This document shows, in pieces, positions 31,290 through 42,872 of a DNA stretch of 64,000 nt; positions within the stretch are counted from its first letter, which is position 1; each line of letters starts with the position of its first letter. The stretch spans positions 27,327,005 to 27,391,004 of the forward strand of contig CM059186.1 of assembly GCA_030323885.1 (NCBI GenBank). Reading direction: 5' to 3'. The notes beneath the pieces are model-generated. The model was not told where the DNA came from and did not search any database. It saw only the letters and a program-made list of their open reading frames with translations. This DNA comes from Branchipolynoe longqiensis (taxonomy: Eukaryota > Annelida > Polychaeta > Phyllodocida > Polynoidae). A program made the translations under genes and the position numbers.

Positions 31290-31860
31290 GTAGGGTGATG
31301 TATGGCATACCACCTGACCGTGTTCTCCAATGAGAATCAAGTATTTACAGTTCCACCAATGAACATCAAGCATTCATATGTCACCATGGCTTCAGTGATC
31401 TGCGCACCACCACCATGCGGTATGGCTGCTTGGCCACCTGCCTGAGCTGAGTGTGTGGCGATCCTTGACTAACAGAGGGGGGAGGGGATAGTGGGTAGAG
31501 CTCTAAGTGCCCCTTACACACTACCTCTAGTGCCTCTTTCACACTATCTGACTAATACACAATGACTATTGACCATGAGTAAAGTAGCACCAGCAACTAC
31601 ATAAATACATTCATGCATCAGCTGAGTGGGTGGCGATCCGTGACTAACAGAGGGGGGAGGGGGTAGTGGGTAGAGCTCTAAGTGCCCCTTACAGAAAGTT
31701 ACACACTATCTCTAGTGCCTCTTTCACACTATCTGACTAATACACAATGACTATTGACCATGAGTAAAGTATCACCAGCAACTACATAAATACATTCATG
31801 CATCTGGCACTATCTACCATTTACCATTATAGACCATTTGCATTCCCCCACCAATGCGTT
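31290..31860. repeat. Tandemly duplicated 180-bp repeat, family also at 53.4 kb
   Basis: The block from GAGTG(T/G)GTGGCGATCC through GACTAACAGAGGGGGGAGG, CTCTAAGTGCCCCTTACA and CACAATGACTATTGACCATG to ACATTCATGCATC occurs at about 31448-31620 and again at about 31624-31803, nearly identical. A diverged single copy with the same flanks (GGCATACCACCTGACC upstream, CACCAATGCGTTTTATC downstream) is at 53397-53810. Confidence 0.8.
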
Positions 31861-31959
31861 TTATCGGAATATTTTACAAGTTGCTGTGTGAATTACATTC
31901 TTGTAAAGTCAGATTTATACCATAAAGGCAGCACCAATTGCTATGGGAAGGCACCATAA

Positions 31960-33127
31960 TCTTCGATATGTAGGATCAAATTTATGTAAGAATCTTGGTT
32001 TTGAAAATATATTGGTATCATCGGACTATGCAACTTTCAGATAACTGCATTTAATTGATCATTGTAATCTACCTTACTTTAGTTTGAAGAAACTTTCGAG
32101 ATATTTGAATTGCAAACATACCTTACTTTGAAGAAACTTTTATTTTAAATAGTTAACTTTCACGATATTTGAATTGCAAACATACCAACTTAATTTTGGC
32201 GTGCACATCAACACTCGGACACAATAAGCTTCTGCAGTAACAAGTTCTATTAAATTGATTCAGTATTCGCTTCTATATGGTGACAAATGTTTAATAAGTT
32301 CACCAGTATCTAAGCTAGATATGTAGAATAAAATCTAGATAATTGTTTTGGTTTAAAAAAATTGATGTTTTCATCAGACTGCATCTTTAAAGAAAAAGCT
32401 GCATAGTCTGATGAAAGCATTAAATTATCAAAACCGAAGCACTACCTAAAGTTGGTCTTAGATATCCAACTTAGATACTGGTACACTTAATTTAATACAC
32501 ACTGTTACTGCTGAAGATTATCGTGTCAGAAGTTTGACATGCTTGCTAAGAAATTGGAAGAAACTCAAAGCAATCTAACGATGTAACAGTGCTCCAATAT
32601 CTAAATTGGATATCTAGAATCCAATCAAGATAAGTGTAGACTATGCAACAGTGCACCAATATCTAAATTGGATACGTATAATCCAATCAAGATAAGTGTA
32701 GACTGCAACAGTGCACCAATATCTAAATTGGATATGTAGAATCCAATCAAGATAATTGTTTTGGTTTTGAAAATTTGACTGCAGCTTTAAAGCTGCACAG
32801 TCCGATGAAGCATCAACTTTTCAAAACCAAAACAATTATCAAAATTTCATTCTATGTATCTAAAAACTTAGAAAGTGATGCACTTATTAAACATCTCTTT
32901 CTGCATAGAAGGGAATATTGAGTCAATTTAATAGAACTTGTTACTCCTGAAGTCTATGGTGTCAAACCTTTGGCGTACTTACCAAAACTAATTTGACATG
33001 TTTGCATTTCAAATAGCTCAAAAGTTAGCCATTTAAAATCAAAGTTACTTCAAACTAAAAGTAAGGTAGATTTTAATGATCAGAAAAATGGCAGAAACTC
33101 AAAACTATCAGACTATGCAACTTTAAG
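31960..33127. mobile_element. Cluster of MITE-P copies with a 60-bp tandem inside
   Basis: Right end of one copy (ATCGGACTATGCAACTTT near 32020), a second copy at about 32040-32396, then inverted material from 32400 on. A full inverted copy spans about 32795-33127, starting AAAGCTGCACAGTCCGATG and ending AGACTATGCAACTTTAA. Between about 32580 and 32760 a 60-base unit (CAACAGTGCACCAATATC, TAAATTGGATA, AATCCAATCAAGATAA) repeats three times; it is an expanded part of the MITE body. Confidence 0.75.
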
Positions 33128-33212
33128 TAATCATTGCGTGTGAATGCAATTTAAAAGGTTGTATTTAACAGTTCCGTGCTGTTTAAAAAAAAAATTGTAT
33201 TCACTTTATTAG

Positions 33213-34002
33213 ATGACGATCTGACTGGCTATAACGACGAGATAGAGTGTATGATGTCAGTGCTACCCCCAAACGATATGCACGGGCATTGCTTCTCGAT
33301 ACAGGGAATCCTGGGGTCGCAGACCGACCTGACACCTGGTGCTTGGATTGGGCGGGACGCAGAGTCGCCCGATGCTTTGGCGACGAAGCAGGACTCGGAC
33401 GGGAACCTTCCGAAGAGCAGCAACAGTACCATCAATCCTGTTCGCCGCTCACGCAGCAAAAAGAACCTCAAGCAACAAGCCTCCGATTTGGACATATCAA
33501 GCAGGGAAAACTCTGCCGGTTCGTCGACGGAATCAAGATGTAGTCTAATTGCTCACTGTGGCAGCTACATGTCGACCTCCCTTAAAACACAGCGGAGCGC
33601 CGAATCCATTAGGGAGTATCATAGGAGTAAGCTGTCAGAGAGACGAGCCATCAAGATTGGCCTCAGCCGCTGGTTGTCCGAGTACATCCACCCGACAATG
33701 TGCTCCATGCCTGATTTGCCGGCCGATCTTCCCGTCTGTGGAGGGTTGAACAGGCCTACCAACGACCAGAACGCGGCTGAGGACGACCGATCATCTGCGA
33801 GCAGGTTGTCATGGTACAACAGCGATTTCACTCTGACGATAGAGGACTTCCAGGATAGGGTTACCCACAAGTTACGCGACGTCTCGACGTACGGAGAGGC
33901 GGACGATGAGGCTGAGCGCGAGGACGCGGACTTGGCCGACCTGAACAGCAAAACCTCCACCATCAACTTGCAGCCGCCCGCATGCGTACTACGCAGCGTT
34001 AG
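33213..34002 (+). CDS. Host gene of unknown family, internal exon (exon A)
   Basis: The exon follows TTCACTTTATTAG (acceptor) and ends at TTAG|GTATTC. It starts with two bases and ends with two bases of split codons. About 263 residues: acidic start (DDLTGYNDEIECMM), a serine-rich middle with RRSRSKKNLKQQ, a conserved-looking SLKTQRSAESIREYHRSK and RRAIKIGLSRWLSEYIHP block, then acidic DDEAEREDADLADLN and QPPACVLRS at the end. No membrane segment or signal peptide. The last two bases (AG) plus the first base of exon B (G) make one Arg codon, which supports the joint. The family is not recognised; the polar, low-complexity make-up suggests a scaffold or regulatory tail. Confidence 0.7.
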
Positions 34003-34051
34003 GTATTCAATTCATATGAATTTAATATCTGATAGTACTGTGTTACTACTA

Positions 34052-34245
34052 CAGTAAAGCCTCGCTAACTGACCACCTCCACAGATCGACCACTCCCCTC
34101 TATCAAACGCTTTATTTTGGTCTCAAACGATCGCCCATGCAATACCATTGAATGATTAAAAAAAATCCCCAAACTGACCACCACCTCCCTATATGGACCA
34201 TTAAAGTCGGTTCCATGGTCGGTCGATTTAGAGAGGTTTTACTCA
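34052..34245. mobile_element. Pogo/Tigger-like MITE in intron 1
   Basis: CAGTAAAGCCTCGCTAACTG at the left is an imperfect inverted match of CGATTTAGAGAGGTTTTACT at the right; GACCACC and GGTCGGTCG continue inside. CAGT..-type ends with TA before the left one are usual in pogo-like elements. No ORF. Confidence 0.65.
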
Positions 34246-34292
34246 ATTCCATTTAGACTTTGTTTGTGTTACTAATATTCCATTTAGATTTT

Positions 34293-34622
34293 CCAGACGG
34301 GATGGCCGACTGAGTTTGAGCATCCGTCTCCCGTGTTGGTAGATCGTGGGTTCTAACCCTGGTCGAGTCAAACCAATGACTTAAAAATTGATACTTGTTG
34401 CTTCCTAGCCTGGCGCTCGGCATTATTAGGATAGGGCAAGGACTGGTTGGCTCAGTGTCAGGATAATGTGACTGAGTGAGATATCAGGTCATGGTGCTGA
34501 TGGCCTGGTCTTCCAGTGGGGCAGCACTATAAATTCGCCATGAGTGCACACTGTCACAAGTCGGTACCCGTCCTGATATGACCTTAGATGTTGCTAGGAC
34601 ATAAAACAACAACAAACAAAAA
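34293..34622 (+). mobile_element. SINE-A, full length with 13-bp target duplication
   Basis: An exact 13-bp duplication, CCATTTAGATTTT, flanks it (34280-34292 and 34623-34635). Head: CGGGATGGCCGACTGAG (A box) and GATCGTGGGTTCTAACCC (B box). Body: TCAAACCAATGACTTAAAA, GCGCTCGGCATTATTAGGAT, GGATATCAGGTCATGG, GGTCTTCCAGTGGGGCAG, CACAAGTCGGTACCCGTCC. Tail: GACATAAAAC then AACAACAAACAAAAA. Length about 330 bp. This copy defines the family. Confidence 0.92.
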
Positions 34623-34779
34623 CCATTTAGATTTTGGGTTGTTTGTGTTATAAAATACAATGTACAAAAGTTGTTTTCCAGTAATGCAGGTTTCAGCCAA
34701 CTAATTACATATCGAAAGATCGCCTTTTAAAGGGACAGTGACATGAGCAACAATACGTTAGTTATTCACGATACGTATT

Positions 34780-35110
34780 GTAAAGTGCGACGGCCGGCAG
34801 CTGTGGTTGTGTAGGCAGGTTAAATAGGAAATCACTACAGGCAAGTATAGAGAAGGAAGGCAAGAGATAGAGTGTGCAGAAGGAGCTTACTTAATTTATT
34901 ATATATATATAGCTTTTAGAATCCAAGATGGTGGTGGTCACATGGGTTGATCTCCCAATCCCTAACAGGTATTCATCTACCCACCAATCAGAGTTCAATC
35001 TCTTGTATCCAAGGCCTTGTCATGCTGGCTACAGTGCCTTGTGGTGTGTAGTGAACCATAAATAACACCTGGGTGGAGGGGGTATGTGAGGCAACTCCTC
35101 CAAAGACTCT
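34780..35110. repeat. Repeat family shared with 53.26 kb
   Basis: GTAAAGTGCGACGGCCGGCAG, TTGTGTAGGCAGGTTAAAT and ACTACAGGCAAGTATAGAGA match 53263-53350 with moderate divergence. It lies in intron 1. No coding content. Confidence 0.55.
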
Positions 35111-35441
35111 AAGAAGTGACACTCCTCCTCTATACTATTTTACAATACAATTTCTATACTTAATGAGTAATAGTTTACCAACTACACATATTCCTTATAT
35201 GCCTTTGGTTTTATGTATTACCATTTACCATTTTATTGACAAGTTGCAATTTATTATAGTAGAGTTCACATATATATATGTCATTATATCGGAAAATTTT
35301 ACAGTATGATCAAATAAGACATCATCGCTTGTATGTCTTGAAATAATCGATGCTCTTGAAGTTATTTCGGGCACAACCAAGACAGGCCGATTATGGTCAC
35401 GCTGGTTGCCCTACTAATTCTATTCAACCCTAATTAGCCTT

Positions 35442-36208
35442 CCCAGCTAAAAATAAAACGTCATCGTGACGTCATAATAATGTTATTAATAAAACGTCAT
35501 ATAAACGTTATTTTGTATGGAGTAAAGATGATATATAACGTTATTTTTATAACGTTCTAGAGACATTTTTAATGTCATCATGACATTTTCATATAACATT
35601 AATACAATGTTCTTTAATGTCATTAGGACGTTTTTGTATAACATTCGAGAACCATTTTTTAATGTCATAAATATGTTGTAGAAACATCATAACAATTCGT
35701 AGCCATATTGTACTGAGTACCAGGTATACAATGCTAAATAATGTTTTTAATGGGAACTTGCCGTGATCCTTGATTTTGGTTGCCCTGCTGTGGCCCTTCA
35801 TCATGTGTAAGTTGGTTCACTCACTTTTCTTGAATGACTCCTTCCAAGATTGGGGTATGTCCGCATTGTAGAAGATATTGTCGAGGAGGGGGAGCAGATT
35901 AATTTCCCACTAAATGGTCATAAGATGGTTGTTCCAGATAATCCCGTCCTTGTTGCCAAATTTATAGTAAAGATTGCACCAATATGAACTAGATTAAGTT
36001 GGATTACGTTTGGGGATACTTTATAATTATATCTCGCATGTCTTTACAGTCTCTTCCAAGATGGCTGCCCTCTGTCTCAGTCACATTATATCGCAAAACA
36101 TTACAATACATATTATGACGTCTCTATGATGTTACTATGACATTATAATGTACCATAAACAAATAATACCATTAGCATGACATTACTTAATATTATGTGT
36201 TAGCTGGG
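35442..36208. mobile_element. DNA element with CCCAGCTAA ends and ACGTCAT/AACGTT words
   Basis: CCCAGCTAAAAATA at the left is inverted against ATGTGTTAGCTGGG at the right, 767 bases apart. The first 260 bases carry many copies of AACGTCAT, ATAACGTT and AATGTCAT, and a smaller set (GACGTCT, GATGTTAC, GACATTA) lies near the right end. The middle is plain AT-rich DNA. Subterminal word arrays of this kind suit a transposase-binding zone. No ORF with a domain. Lies in intron 1. Confidence 0.7.
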
Positions 36209-37030
36209 TTCTCGGCTATTAGGCCATGGAATGTTTACCATCAAATAAAACTGAAATATGCTAGATTCATGGGGCACTAATTGTAGAAAAAAAGTTTGCT
36301 GCAAGAGTTCCCTAGGAAAGTATCACAAAGCCTACTTTGAATAATAACTAATTAACGATGAGACAGAAGTGGTATAATTCGCATTTAATAAGGAAAAATA
36401 ATCAATGTCATAGAACAATAGGTAATCAATCGAACAAAGGTAATCAATAGAACAATAGGCAATCACTCGGTACTCTCAACCCCACCGCCTTTCCTCCTGT
36501 TGTTAGTTGAGGGATGGGGGAGGCGGCAAATTGATGGTCAGCTGGTCTTGGTGGGTTCGTGTCTGGGCGGCGAGTGAGCAGTTCAGAGTTGTCCGTGACG
36601 TCACTGCCTGTTTGTCGAGCCAGTAGGTGGCAGCATAGGAGGTGTAGTCTTGTTCCTACAGCCAAATGTAGGTGGCAGCACCGAGATGAGTTCTGGTAGT
36701 GATATGGATTAGGGGGCAGGGGTGCATCAGTTGAGTGCCAGGTGAAGGTTGGGATGTTAGTGTCAAAAGCTGGCTGAGGCCCTACACTTCCACCCCATTG
36801 CAAATTACCCATTTTATGCTAACATGAACAATTTGAAGCCCTTTGAGGATAGTATGTACATCATTCCACCTATTCTTACCCTGCATAACATCACAGAATG
36901 GACTATTTGAGCTCGAACCCGGTAGGTAGGGATGGATCTGTTCAGGAGTATTGTACTAAGTTAAGTACCCCATGTTCATTCTTAATAGTTTGAAGTGCAA
37001 TGCCGTTAATATTTCTATAATTTAAATATT
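36209..37030. other. Rest of intron 1, no feature recognised
   Basis: A minus-strand ORF of 122 codons at 36444-36812 has no domain and no promoter; I treat it as chance. Otherwise AT-rich. Confidence 0.5.
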
Positions 37031-37033
37031 TTG

Positions 37034-37385
37034 TTAAAGTTACATAGTCCTATGAAAATATCAAATTTTCAAAACCAAAGAATTGATCTAGATTTGATTC
37101 TACATATCAAATTTAGATACTGGTGCACTTATTGAACATTTGTGACAACACAGAAGGGAATAATGAGGAAATTGAATAGAATCTATTACTGCAGAAGCCT
37201 ATGGTGTCACAGTTTTGGCATGCTTGACAAAATTAATTTTCTGTGGTTGCACTTCAAATATCTCAAAAGGTAGACATTTAAATTTAAAGTTACTTCAAAT
37301 TAAAGTAAGGTCGATTCTAATGAACAACCTCATACATTTATCTCAGAAAATGACAAACTCAAAACCATCGGACCATGCAACTTTA
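37034..37385 (-). mobile_element. MITE-P copy in intron 1
   Basis: TTAAAGTTACATAGTCCTATG to ATCGGACCATGCAACTTTA, full length (about 352 bp), in reverse orientation to the 8.1 kb copy. It ends about 90 bases before the exon B acceptor. Confidence 0.85.
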
Positions 37386-37477
37386 CGATGTAGCAGCTAT
37401 TCATAAGGCAGATGGAATGTTAAAATCAGGTGACCATCTATTAAAAAAATATATACATACCTTATAATTAGTGACAG

Positions 37478-37773
37478 GCATCAAGCTTTGGACAAGCCAG
37501 CTGTGCATCTCCATAGCAGTCTCAGCGAAAACGGCCTGGTGTTCCATGACCATATTACAGACAATGAAGGGTTGGAGTTGCAACTTTACCTCCCGTGCTT
37601 TGATCGCATCGCGGGACAGTGTCAACAACAGAACTGGATCCTGGAGGAATGGGCCCGGCACCAACAGAAGTGCGCAGGGAGTCACACGAACAAGGAGATG
37701 ACAGACTGCGAGAAGGCGCAGGAAGTGCTTGCGCAGCAGGTGGAGCCGGCTACGACTGAGGGGAATGACAACG
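37478..37773 (+). CDS. Host gene of unknown family, exon B
   Basis: Acceptor AATTAGTGACAG|G and donor AACG|GTAGGA. First base completes the Arg codon from exon A; last base (G) starts a codon finished by AT in exon C, giving Asp. About 98 residues: HQALDKPAVHLHSSLSENG, then LELQLYLPCFDRIAGQCQQQ, a WILEEWARHQQKCAG helix and a polar, acidic end with EVLAQQVEPATTEGNDN. The phase fits on both sides, so this is a true coding exon although the frame alone would look unremarkable. Confidence 0.75.
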
Positions 37774-38403
37774 GTAGGACTCTTATTGCAGCTTTTACAT
37801 TTTGGCTTTGGTTGTACTGTTTAAAGCCAGATTGTGTAACTTGTGCACATAGAAGAAGCAGGGTTGTTCAATTCAATACTTTATTTCAAACTCAGCATTA
37901 TGGAAATTACATAAGGTGGTCCATACTGGGTACATACATATAAGAATAAATGTGAATAATATACAGTCAACAATACGAGCACTACAATAGTAACCATTAT
38001 CAAAATGTTGGTCTACATTCAGTAGTTTGTACCAATGCCTCCATATGGCAGAGGTCAATCTGAGATCACTCTCTCCTATTTACATAAGTCCCTGTATTAT
38101 AATATTCTCTGACTTGTCAAGTCTAGTAATTAATTTGAATATTAGCTTCCTGATAACTGCTTGGGATGCTGAGGTGCATTCACACATTTCTATAATTAAA
38201 AAAAAAAACCTATTCCACAGTGCATGCTGTACATTGCGTAGTTACCCACAAATTAGTTTTTTCACTGATGTTCGTGAGTGCATTGGTGATGACAATTATC
38301 CATTACATGGTTGCTTTACTTCTAATAGTAATACTTGCCCAAGTTGATGTAGACAAAATAAAAGAACCCAGCAAATAACCCGCTCCTATTAACCAATTTC
38401 AAG
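37774..38403 (+). other. Intron 2 with a LINE tail
   Basis: GTAGGA...TTTCAAG. TTCAATTCAATACTTTATTT at about 37868 resembles AATTCAATTCTTTTATTTAA at about 55406; both look like 3' tails of the same non-LTR family on the minus strand, with a short TTCAA-type repeat end. No other feature. Confidence 0.5.
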
Positions 38404-38588
38404 ATTCTTCTGCTGGATGTCTGAGTGAACCGGCACCAACGGAACGCATAGTAGACCTTCAAGGAACCATTGTGGCGGAGAAGCAGGAGGCCGCTCAACA
38501 GACCACCCAGCGGATAGCACAGCGACTAGAGGACAGCGAACAATTTAAGTGCGAAGGGATACCAGACCCGGAGGACTTCTGGTTCTGA
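38404..38588 (+). CDS. Host gene of unknown family, terminal exon C
   Basis: Acceptor CCAATTTCAAG|AT after a pyrimidine-rich stretch; stop TGA at 38586-38588. About 61 residues: SSAGCLSEPAPTER, then a heptad-like helix IVDLQGTIVAEKQEAAQQTT and QRIAQRLEDSEQFK that could form a short coiled coil, ending with a fixed-looking PDPEDFWF at the C-terminus. An aromatic acidic tail like this may be a docking motif; that is inference. The exon was too short to stand out alone and is supported by matching codon phase with exon B. Confidence 0.75.
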
Positions 38589-39075
38589 GCCACCACTACA
38601 CGATTTCTGCATCCACAACGCTATTCTGAGGCGATGAAGCAGTTATTGGCCAAAGTGAGGGTTGAAGAAAGACTTGAGGCTTCAATGATGAGTGAACATC
38701 GACCTCCTCACAGAGGCCGAAGTCAGTGGTCATGCCTGAAATCCAAGTGACTCAAAAACCCTATATTATGGTGATAAGGAGTTTATGAACTATATCAGAG
38801 AATGGGTATATAGAGAGAGAAGCCCAACTCCCATCCCGACTGTGTAACACTTACCACTGTCACGCACCAAGTGGCGGTTGTTGAATAAGGTACTTCATTC
38901 AGTTGGCGGCTATGCTGGGAAAACAACAGCTGATCAGCACTAGAATATGACAGAACTAAAAGCTGATAGACAAATATAATAGAAATTAACCAGCAGATTT
39001 ATTTACCAAGGCATTTGCTTTTTAGATGTTATTTATAAACTGTAAATGTGAAATAAAAATACCGTGTTAAACTAT
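38589..39075 (+). terminator. Probable 3' UTR and poly(A) signal
   Basis: AATAAA at 39052-39057, about 465 bases after the stop of exon C, in plain AT-rich sequence. No earlier AATAAA was found after the stop. Confidence 0.5.
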
Positions 39076-39698
39076 GCCACTGGAAATGGCGGTACTGCAA
39101 ACGTAACGTCATAATGGTTACATTTCCTTCAAGAGTATTTGGTCTATATTTTTAATTTATTTTTGTAGTTAAGTTAATGTTCTGGTCTTTTTTTAAATTC
39201 TGATATTTTGTAAGTAATGAATAAGCCTAGACTGTCACAGAGAACATCTTGTCATGTATGATATGTCCAATGTTTTTATATGTTCAACAATGACCGCGAG
39301 AGACGTCAGTGTTACCAATTTTCATGGAAGTTGACCATCTCACATATTCTCGGTCTTTTGACTATATTTAGGTTTCCAAGTATAGCAATATTGATCAAGT
39401 ATCATTTGAAGTTTTTAGCTAAGGCTGAAAACCCATATAAGTATGTAAGGACCGTAGCCGGTCTGACACCCGATCACTTTTATCTGTACAAATAGGTTCC
39501 CAGGCATTCGCAATGAATATCCATTATTCAATAAATATGTGTTGTTAGTAACATTGTCTCTATGGTGATATCTATCACAGTGTCCAGTGACGTGTCCATT
39601 ATGATAGCATTGGTATCCGACGGTCCTAGTCTGATATCAATATTGTTGGTGCTCATGTTATCAATCACAGGAATTTTAGCTTCGGCTAGTCACTATTG
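39076..39698. other. No gene recognised
   Basis: AT-rich; short ORFs without domains. Confidence 0.5.
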
Positions 39699-40047
39699 CT
39701 TAAAGTTCCATAATCTGATGGGTTTTCAGTTTAGAATTTGTTTAATGAATATATTATGTCATTAATTATCACCTACTTTACTGTATAGTTCGAAGTAACT
39801 TTTATTTTAAAGCGTTACAACTTTGGGAGACATTTTAAGTGAAAACATGCTAAATTAATTTTCGCAACACACCAAGACAAAGACTTTGTTCATATGTTTT
39901 TTGTTCATAGCATAGAAGCATAGCACAGGAGGACCAAACTACACTAAATGTTTAATGAGTGCACCAGTATCTAAGTTGGATAGGCCCTATGTAGGATCAA
40001 ATCTAAGGTGTTTTTGGTTTAGAAAGTTACCTATTATGCAGCCATTA
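39699..40047 (+). mobile_element. MITE-P copy, diverged
   Basis: TTAAAGTTCCATAATCTGATG at the left; the right end has decayed to CCTATTATGCAGCCATTAA. The internal ATCTAAGTTGGAT and TTTTGGTTT blocks are in order. A right-end scrap (GGACAATGCAGCTTTAA) sits at about 40799. Confidence 0.7.
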
Positions 40048-40457
40048 ATATCGAAAGCTAAGGCCAATTAACAAACTCTTCATTGTTGTAAATCGCAGAG
40101 ACTTAATTAAACCCATTGGGGTCCGGAACACCCATGTGCACTCATGGGTTTTGCACTCTTACAGGCCAGGAGTGCCTGAACGTGGCCGTAATCAGATAGC
40201 AATGCACTTCCGATATGATCTATACATTTTCAGGAAAACATTTCTAGATATGCAATTCAACTACAGGCGCTGCCAGGCTGTAAGCACGGGGGAACTTGCA
40301 GGCGCGTTTGGGCCCCAAAGGTTTAAAGGGGCCAACATAACTACTTATTCTCAATTATTATGATTATTGATGAAGACATGTTAAAAATAAGTGACCAAAT
40401 CCTTAACCTTCACTTTGGTTAATATCTATCACAGACAATCCCCGATATCGGACGATT

Positions 40458-40763
40458 GGTTGGTTGTTGGAGTTTTATGTCCTGTCAACATCTAAGGTCA
40501 TGTCAGTATGGGTACTGACTTGTGACTGCACTCATGGCAACTTTATAATTTAGTGCTTCCCCACTGAGAAATCAGGCTGCTGGCACCATGACTCAATATC
40601 CCACTCAGCCACATTATCCTGACACTGAGCTAACTAGTCGTTGCCCTATCATATTAATGCTGAGCGCCAGGCTAGGAAGTGACAAGTATCAATTTTATAA
40701 GTCATTGGTTTGACTCAACTGTGAACTGATCTCCCGCACGTGAGGGCCGCGCTCTACCGATTC
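40458..40763 (-). mobile_element. SINE-A copy
   Basis: Reverse orientation: GGTTGGTTGTTGGAGTTTTA (tail), GTCAACATCTAAGGTCATGT, GAAATCAGGCTGCTGGCACC, GCGCCAGGCTAGGAAGTGAC, ATTGGTTTGACTCAACTG, then a damaged head with CGCGCTCTACCGATTC. Confidence 0.85.
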
Positions 40764-41190
40764 AAAGTCAAAGTAAGTGTTCTTGGATTCGAAAAGATTA
40801 TGCTTCCATTGGACAATGCAGCTTTAACCACTAGAGAAATAGATAATTAGTGGCATCAATATATATGAATACATAAGTATCACGGAGCGTTAATAACTGG
40901 GCTCCTGGATCATATGTGGTGAGTGCATTATATATATCATTATCAATTAGTGGGTTTATTTTACCATAAAGCGGTTCTGCATTTGCTGTTTACTCATTGC
41001 TTTAGAAAGTAGTTATGCTTTGTATAATACAATATCTTTCGTTTGTTTATTTATTTAAAAAAAGATTTTAATATATTACATGAAGGCTACTTTCTATTGC
41101 TTTCCATGCCCACATAAGAACAGATTATTATTCAACTATAAGACTGAATTTAGGGTGGTAGTCTGTAGTCAGGTTAAAACTGAAAATATA

Positions 41191-41545
41191 TTAAAGCTGC
41201 ATAGTCCAATGAAAACATCAAATTTTCAAAACCAAAACAATTATCTAGATTTGATTCTACATATCTAACTTAGATACTGCTGCACTTATTAAGCATTTGT
41301 CGCCACATAGAAGGGAATATTGAGTCAATTTAATAGAATTTGTTACTGCAGAAGCCTATGGTGGTAGAGTTTTGGCATGCTTGCCAAAATTAATTTAGCA
41401 TGTTTGCACTTCAAATATCTCAAAAGTTAACCATTTAAAGTAAAAGTTACTTCAAACTAAAGTAAGGTACATTATAATGACCAACCTAACATATTTATCT
41501 CAGAAAATGACAGAAACTCAAAACCATCGAACTATGCAACTTCAA
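41191..41545 (-). mobile_element. MITE-P copy
   Basis: TTAAAGCTGCATAGTCCAATG to ATCGAACTATGCAACTTCAA. All internal landmarks present, including GGCATGCTTGCC. It is among the least diverged copies here. Confidence 0.85.
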
Positions 41546-41842
41546 CCAGCCCAGAATTCTTTATGCATCACAGCCAGTTTCTTAGTGATGTTGTGCCGTA
41601 CTTAGGTCATGTTGAACGGACCCGGTATAGGCTGCTGATATACGAACCATACTCCGACAAATGCTCTCCAAGCATACCTTTGCAGGTTTTCAGTTTATGC
41701 AACTGTATATGTGGGGGCAGAGTGCTGAAATTGGTTGCTGCTGATGTGTTGTAGTTAGTCCAGCAGCACTGACAAGGCTTTTACACAACCATTTAGAGAG
41801 AAATGTTAGAATTTGCAATCTAAAATGTTAAATATAATGTTC

Positions 41843-42303
41843 AAATGTTTATTTCTCATACCCAGCTACTTCTTGTGTCAAGAATTGAATAAATCATGTC
41901 AATTAATATATTTTAAAAGTTGAATTGAGAGCGTTCTGTGGCTGCCATCTTGCTGGTTGCCATGGATTCCCCTGTGTGTGGGTATCCCCTTTAGGTCATG
42001 TGATGAGGGAATCCCACCTATGATGTAATTCATACATCACAGACCTCAACACTCTCCTGCCACATGTTCAGTTGCAATATTTATTTCTCATACTCAGCTA
42101 CTTTATGTGTGAATAATTGATTAAATCATGTCGATTAATAGACTTTAAAAGTTGAATTGAGTGCTTTCTGTGGCTGCCATCTTGGTGGTTGCCATGGATT
42201 CCCTTGTGTGTGGGGAACACCTCTAGGTCATGTGATGAGGAAATCCCACCTATGATGCCATTCATACATCACAGAGCTGAACACTCCTGCCACATGTTCA
42301 GTT
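41843..42303. repeat. Tandem duplication, two units of about 230 bp
   Basis: TTTATTTCTCATAC(C/T)CAGCTACTT, TTGAATTGAG(A/T)GC, GTGGCTGCCATCTTG, GGTTGCCATGGATTCCC, TAGGTCATGTGATGAGG and CTGCCACATGTTCAGTTGCA occur in the same order in both units (about 41848-42077 and 42078-42305). Confidence 0.85.
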
Positions 42304-42510
42304 GCATGAACTGAAAAAACTAAGCAAAGGTATGTTTGGAGAGCTTTTGATGCTGGATTCGTTTGTTTCTGGGTGAGGTATACCAGGGGACTTTAAAATG
42401 CAAAACCTCTATGTCTCCAATTGTTCATCGCTTGTTCTTAATCTAGGTCACATACAACCTCCATCTTTATATCTTACTTACATATCATCTTCTGGCTGAT
42501 GTATGCCCTA

Positions 42511-42872
42511 TACACAATATTCACAACGCATGCGACATCTGACGGCGACGATGAACACTACGGTTGTGGGACCGTTACCACAGCACATTCAAAAGCTATG
42601 GAAATTACTAACTTTCAAATGCACATATGTCAGTCAAATTTTGGGATATTTTGACAATTCCAAAAGTATATTGCTTTTGGGTCATTTGAGCTTCCAAGAA
42701 AAATAAAATTTTCATGTTTGGACCCTTTTGAAAATCTTAGGATGGTACCAAATCAGTCAGCCACTATTATTATTAATACACAATATTCACAACGCATGCG
42801 ACATCTGTTGGCGACGACAAACACTATGGTTGTGGGACCATTGCAACAACGCATGCGTGTGAATATTGTGTA
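42511..42872. mobile_element. MITE-C copy 1 (TACACAATATTCAC ends)
   Basis: Left TACACAATATTCACAACGCA and right TGCGTGTGAATATTGTGTA are inverted. An internal direct repeat (CGACATCTG, GGCGACGA, ACACTA(C/T)GGTTGTGGGACC) occurs near both ends, so the element is repeat-body-repeat inside the inverted ends. Confidence 0.75.

Noticed and set aside
36444..36812. 122-codon minus-strand open frame in intron 1
   Set aside because: No domain, no promoter or splice context, and composition matches chance.
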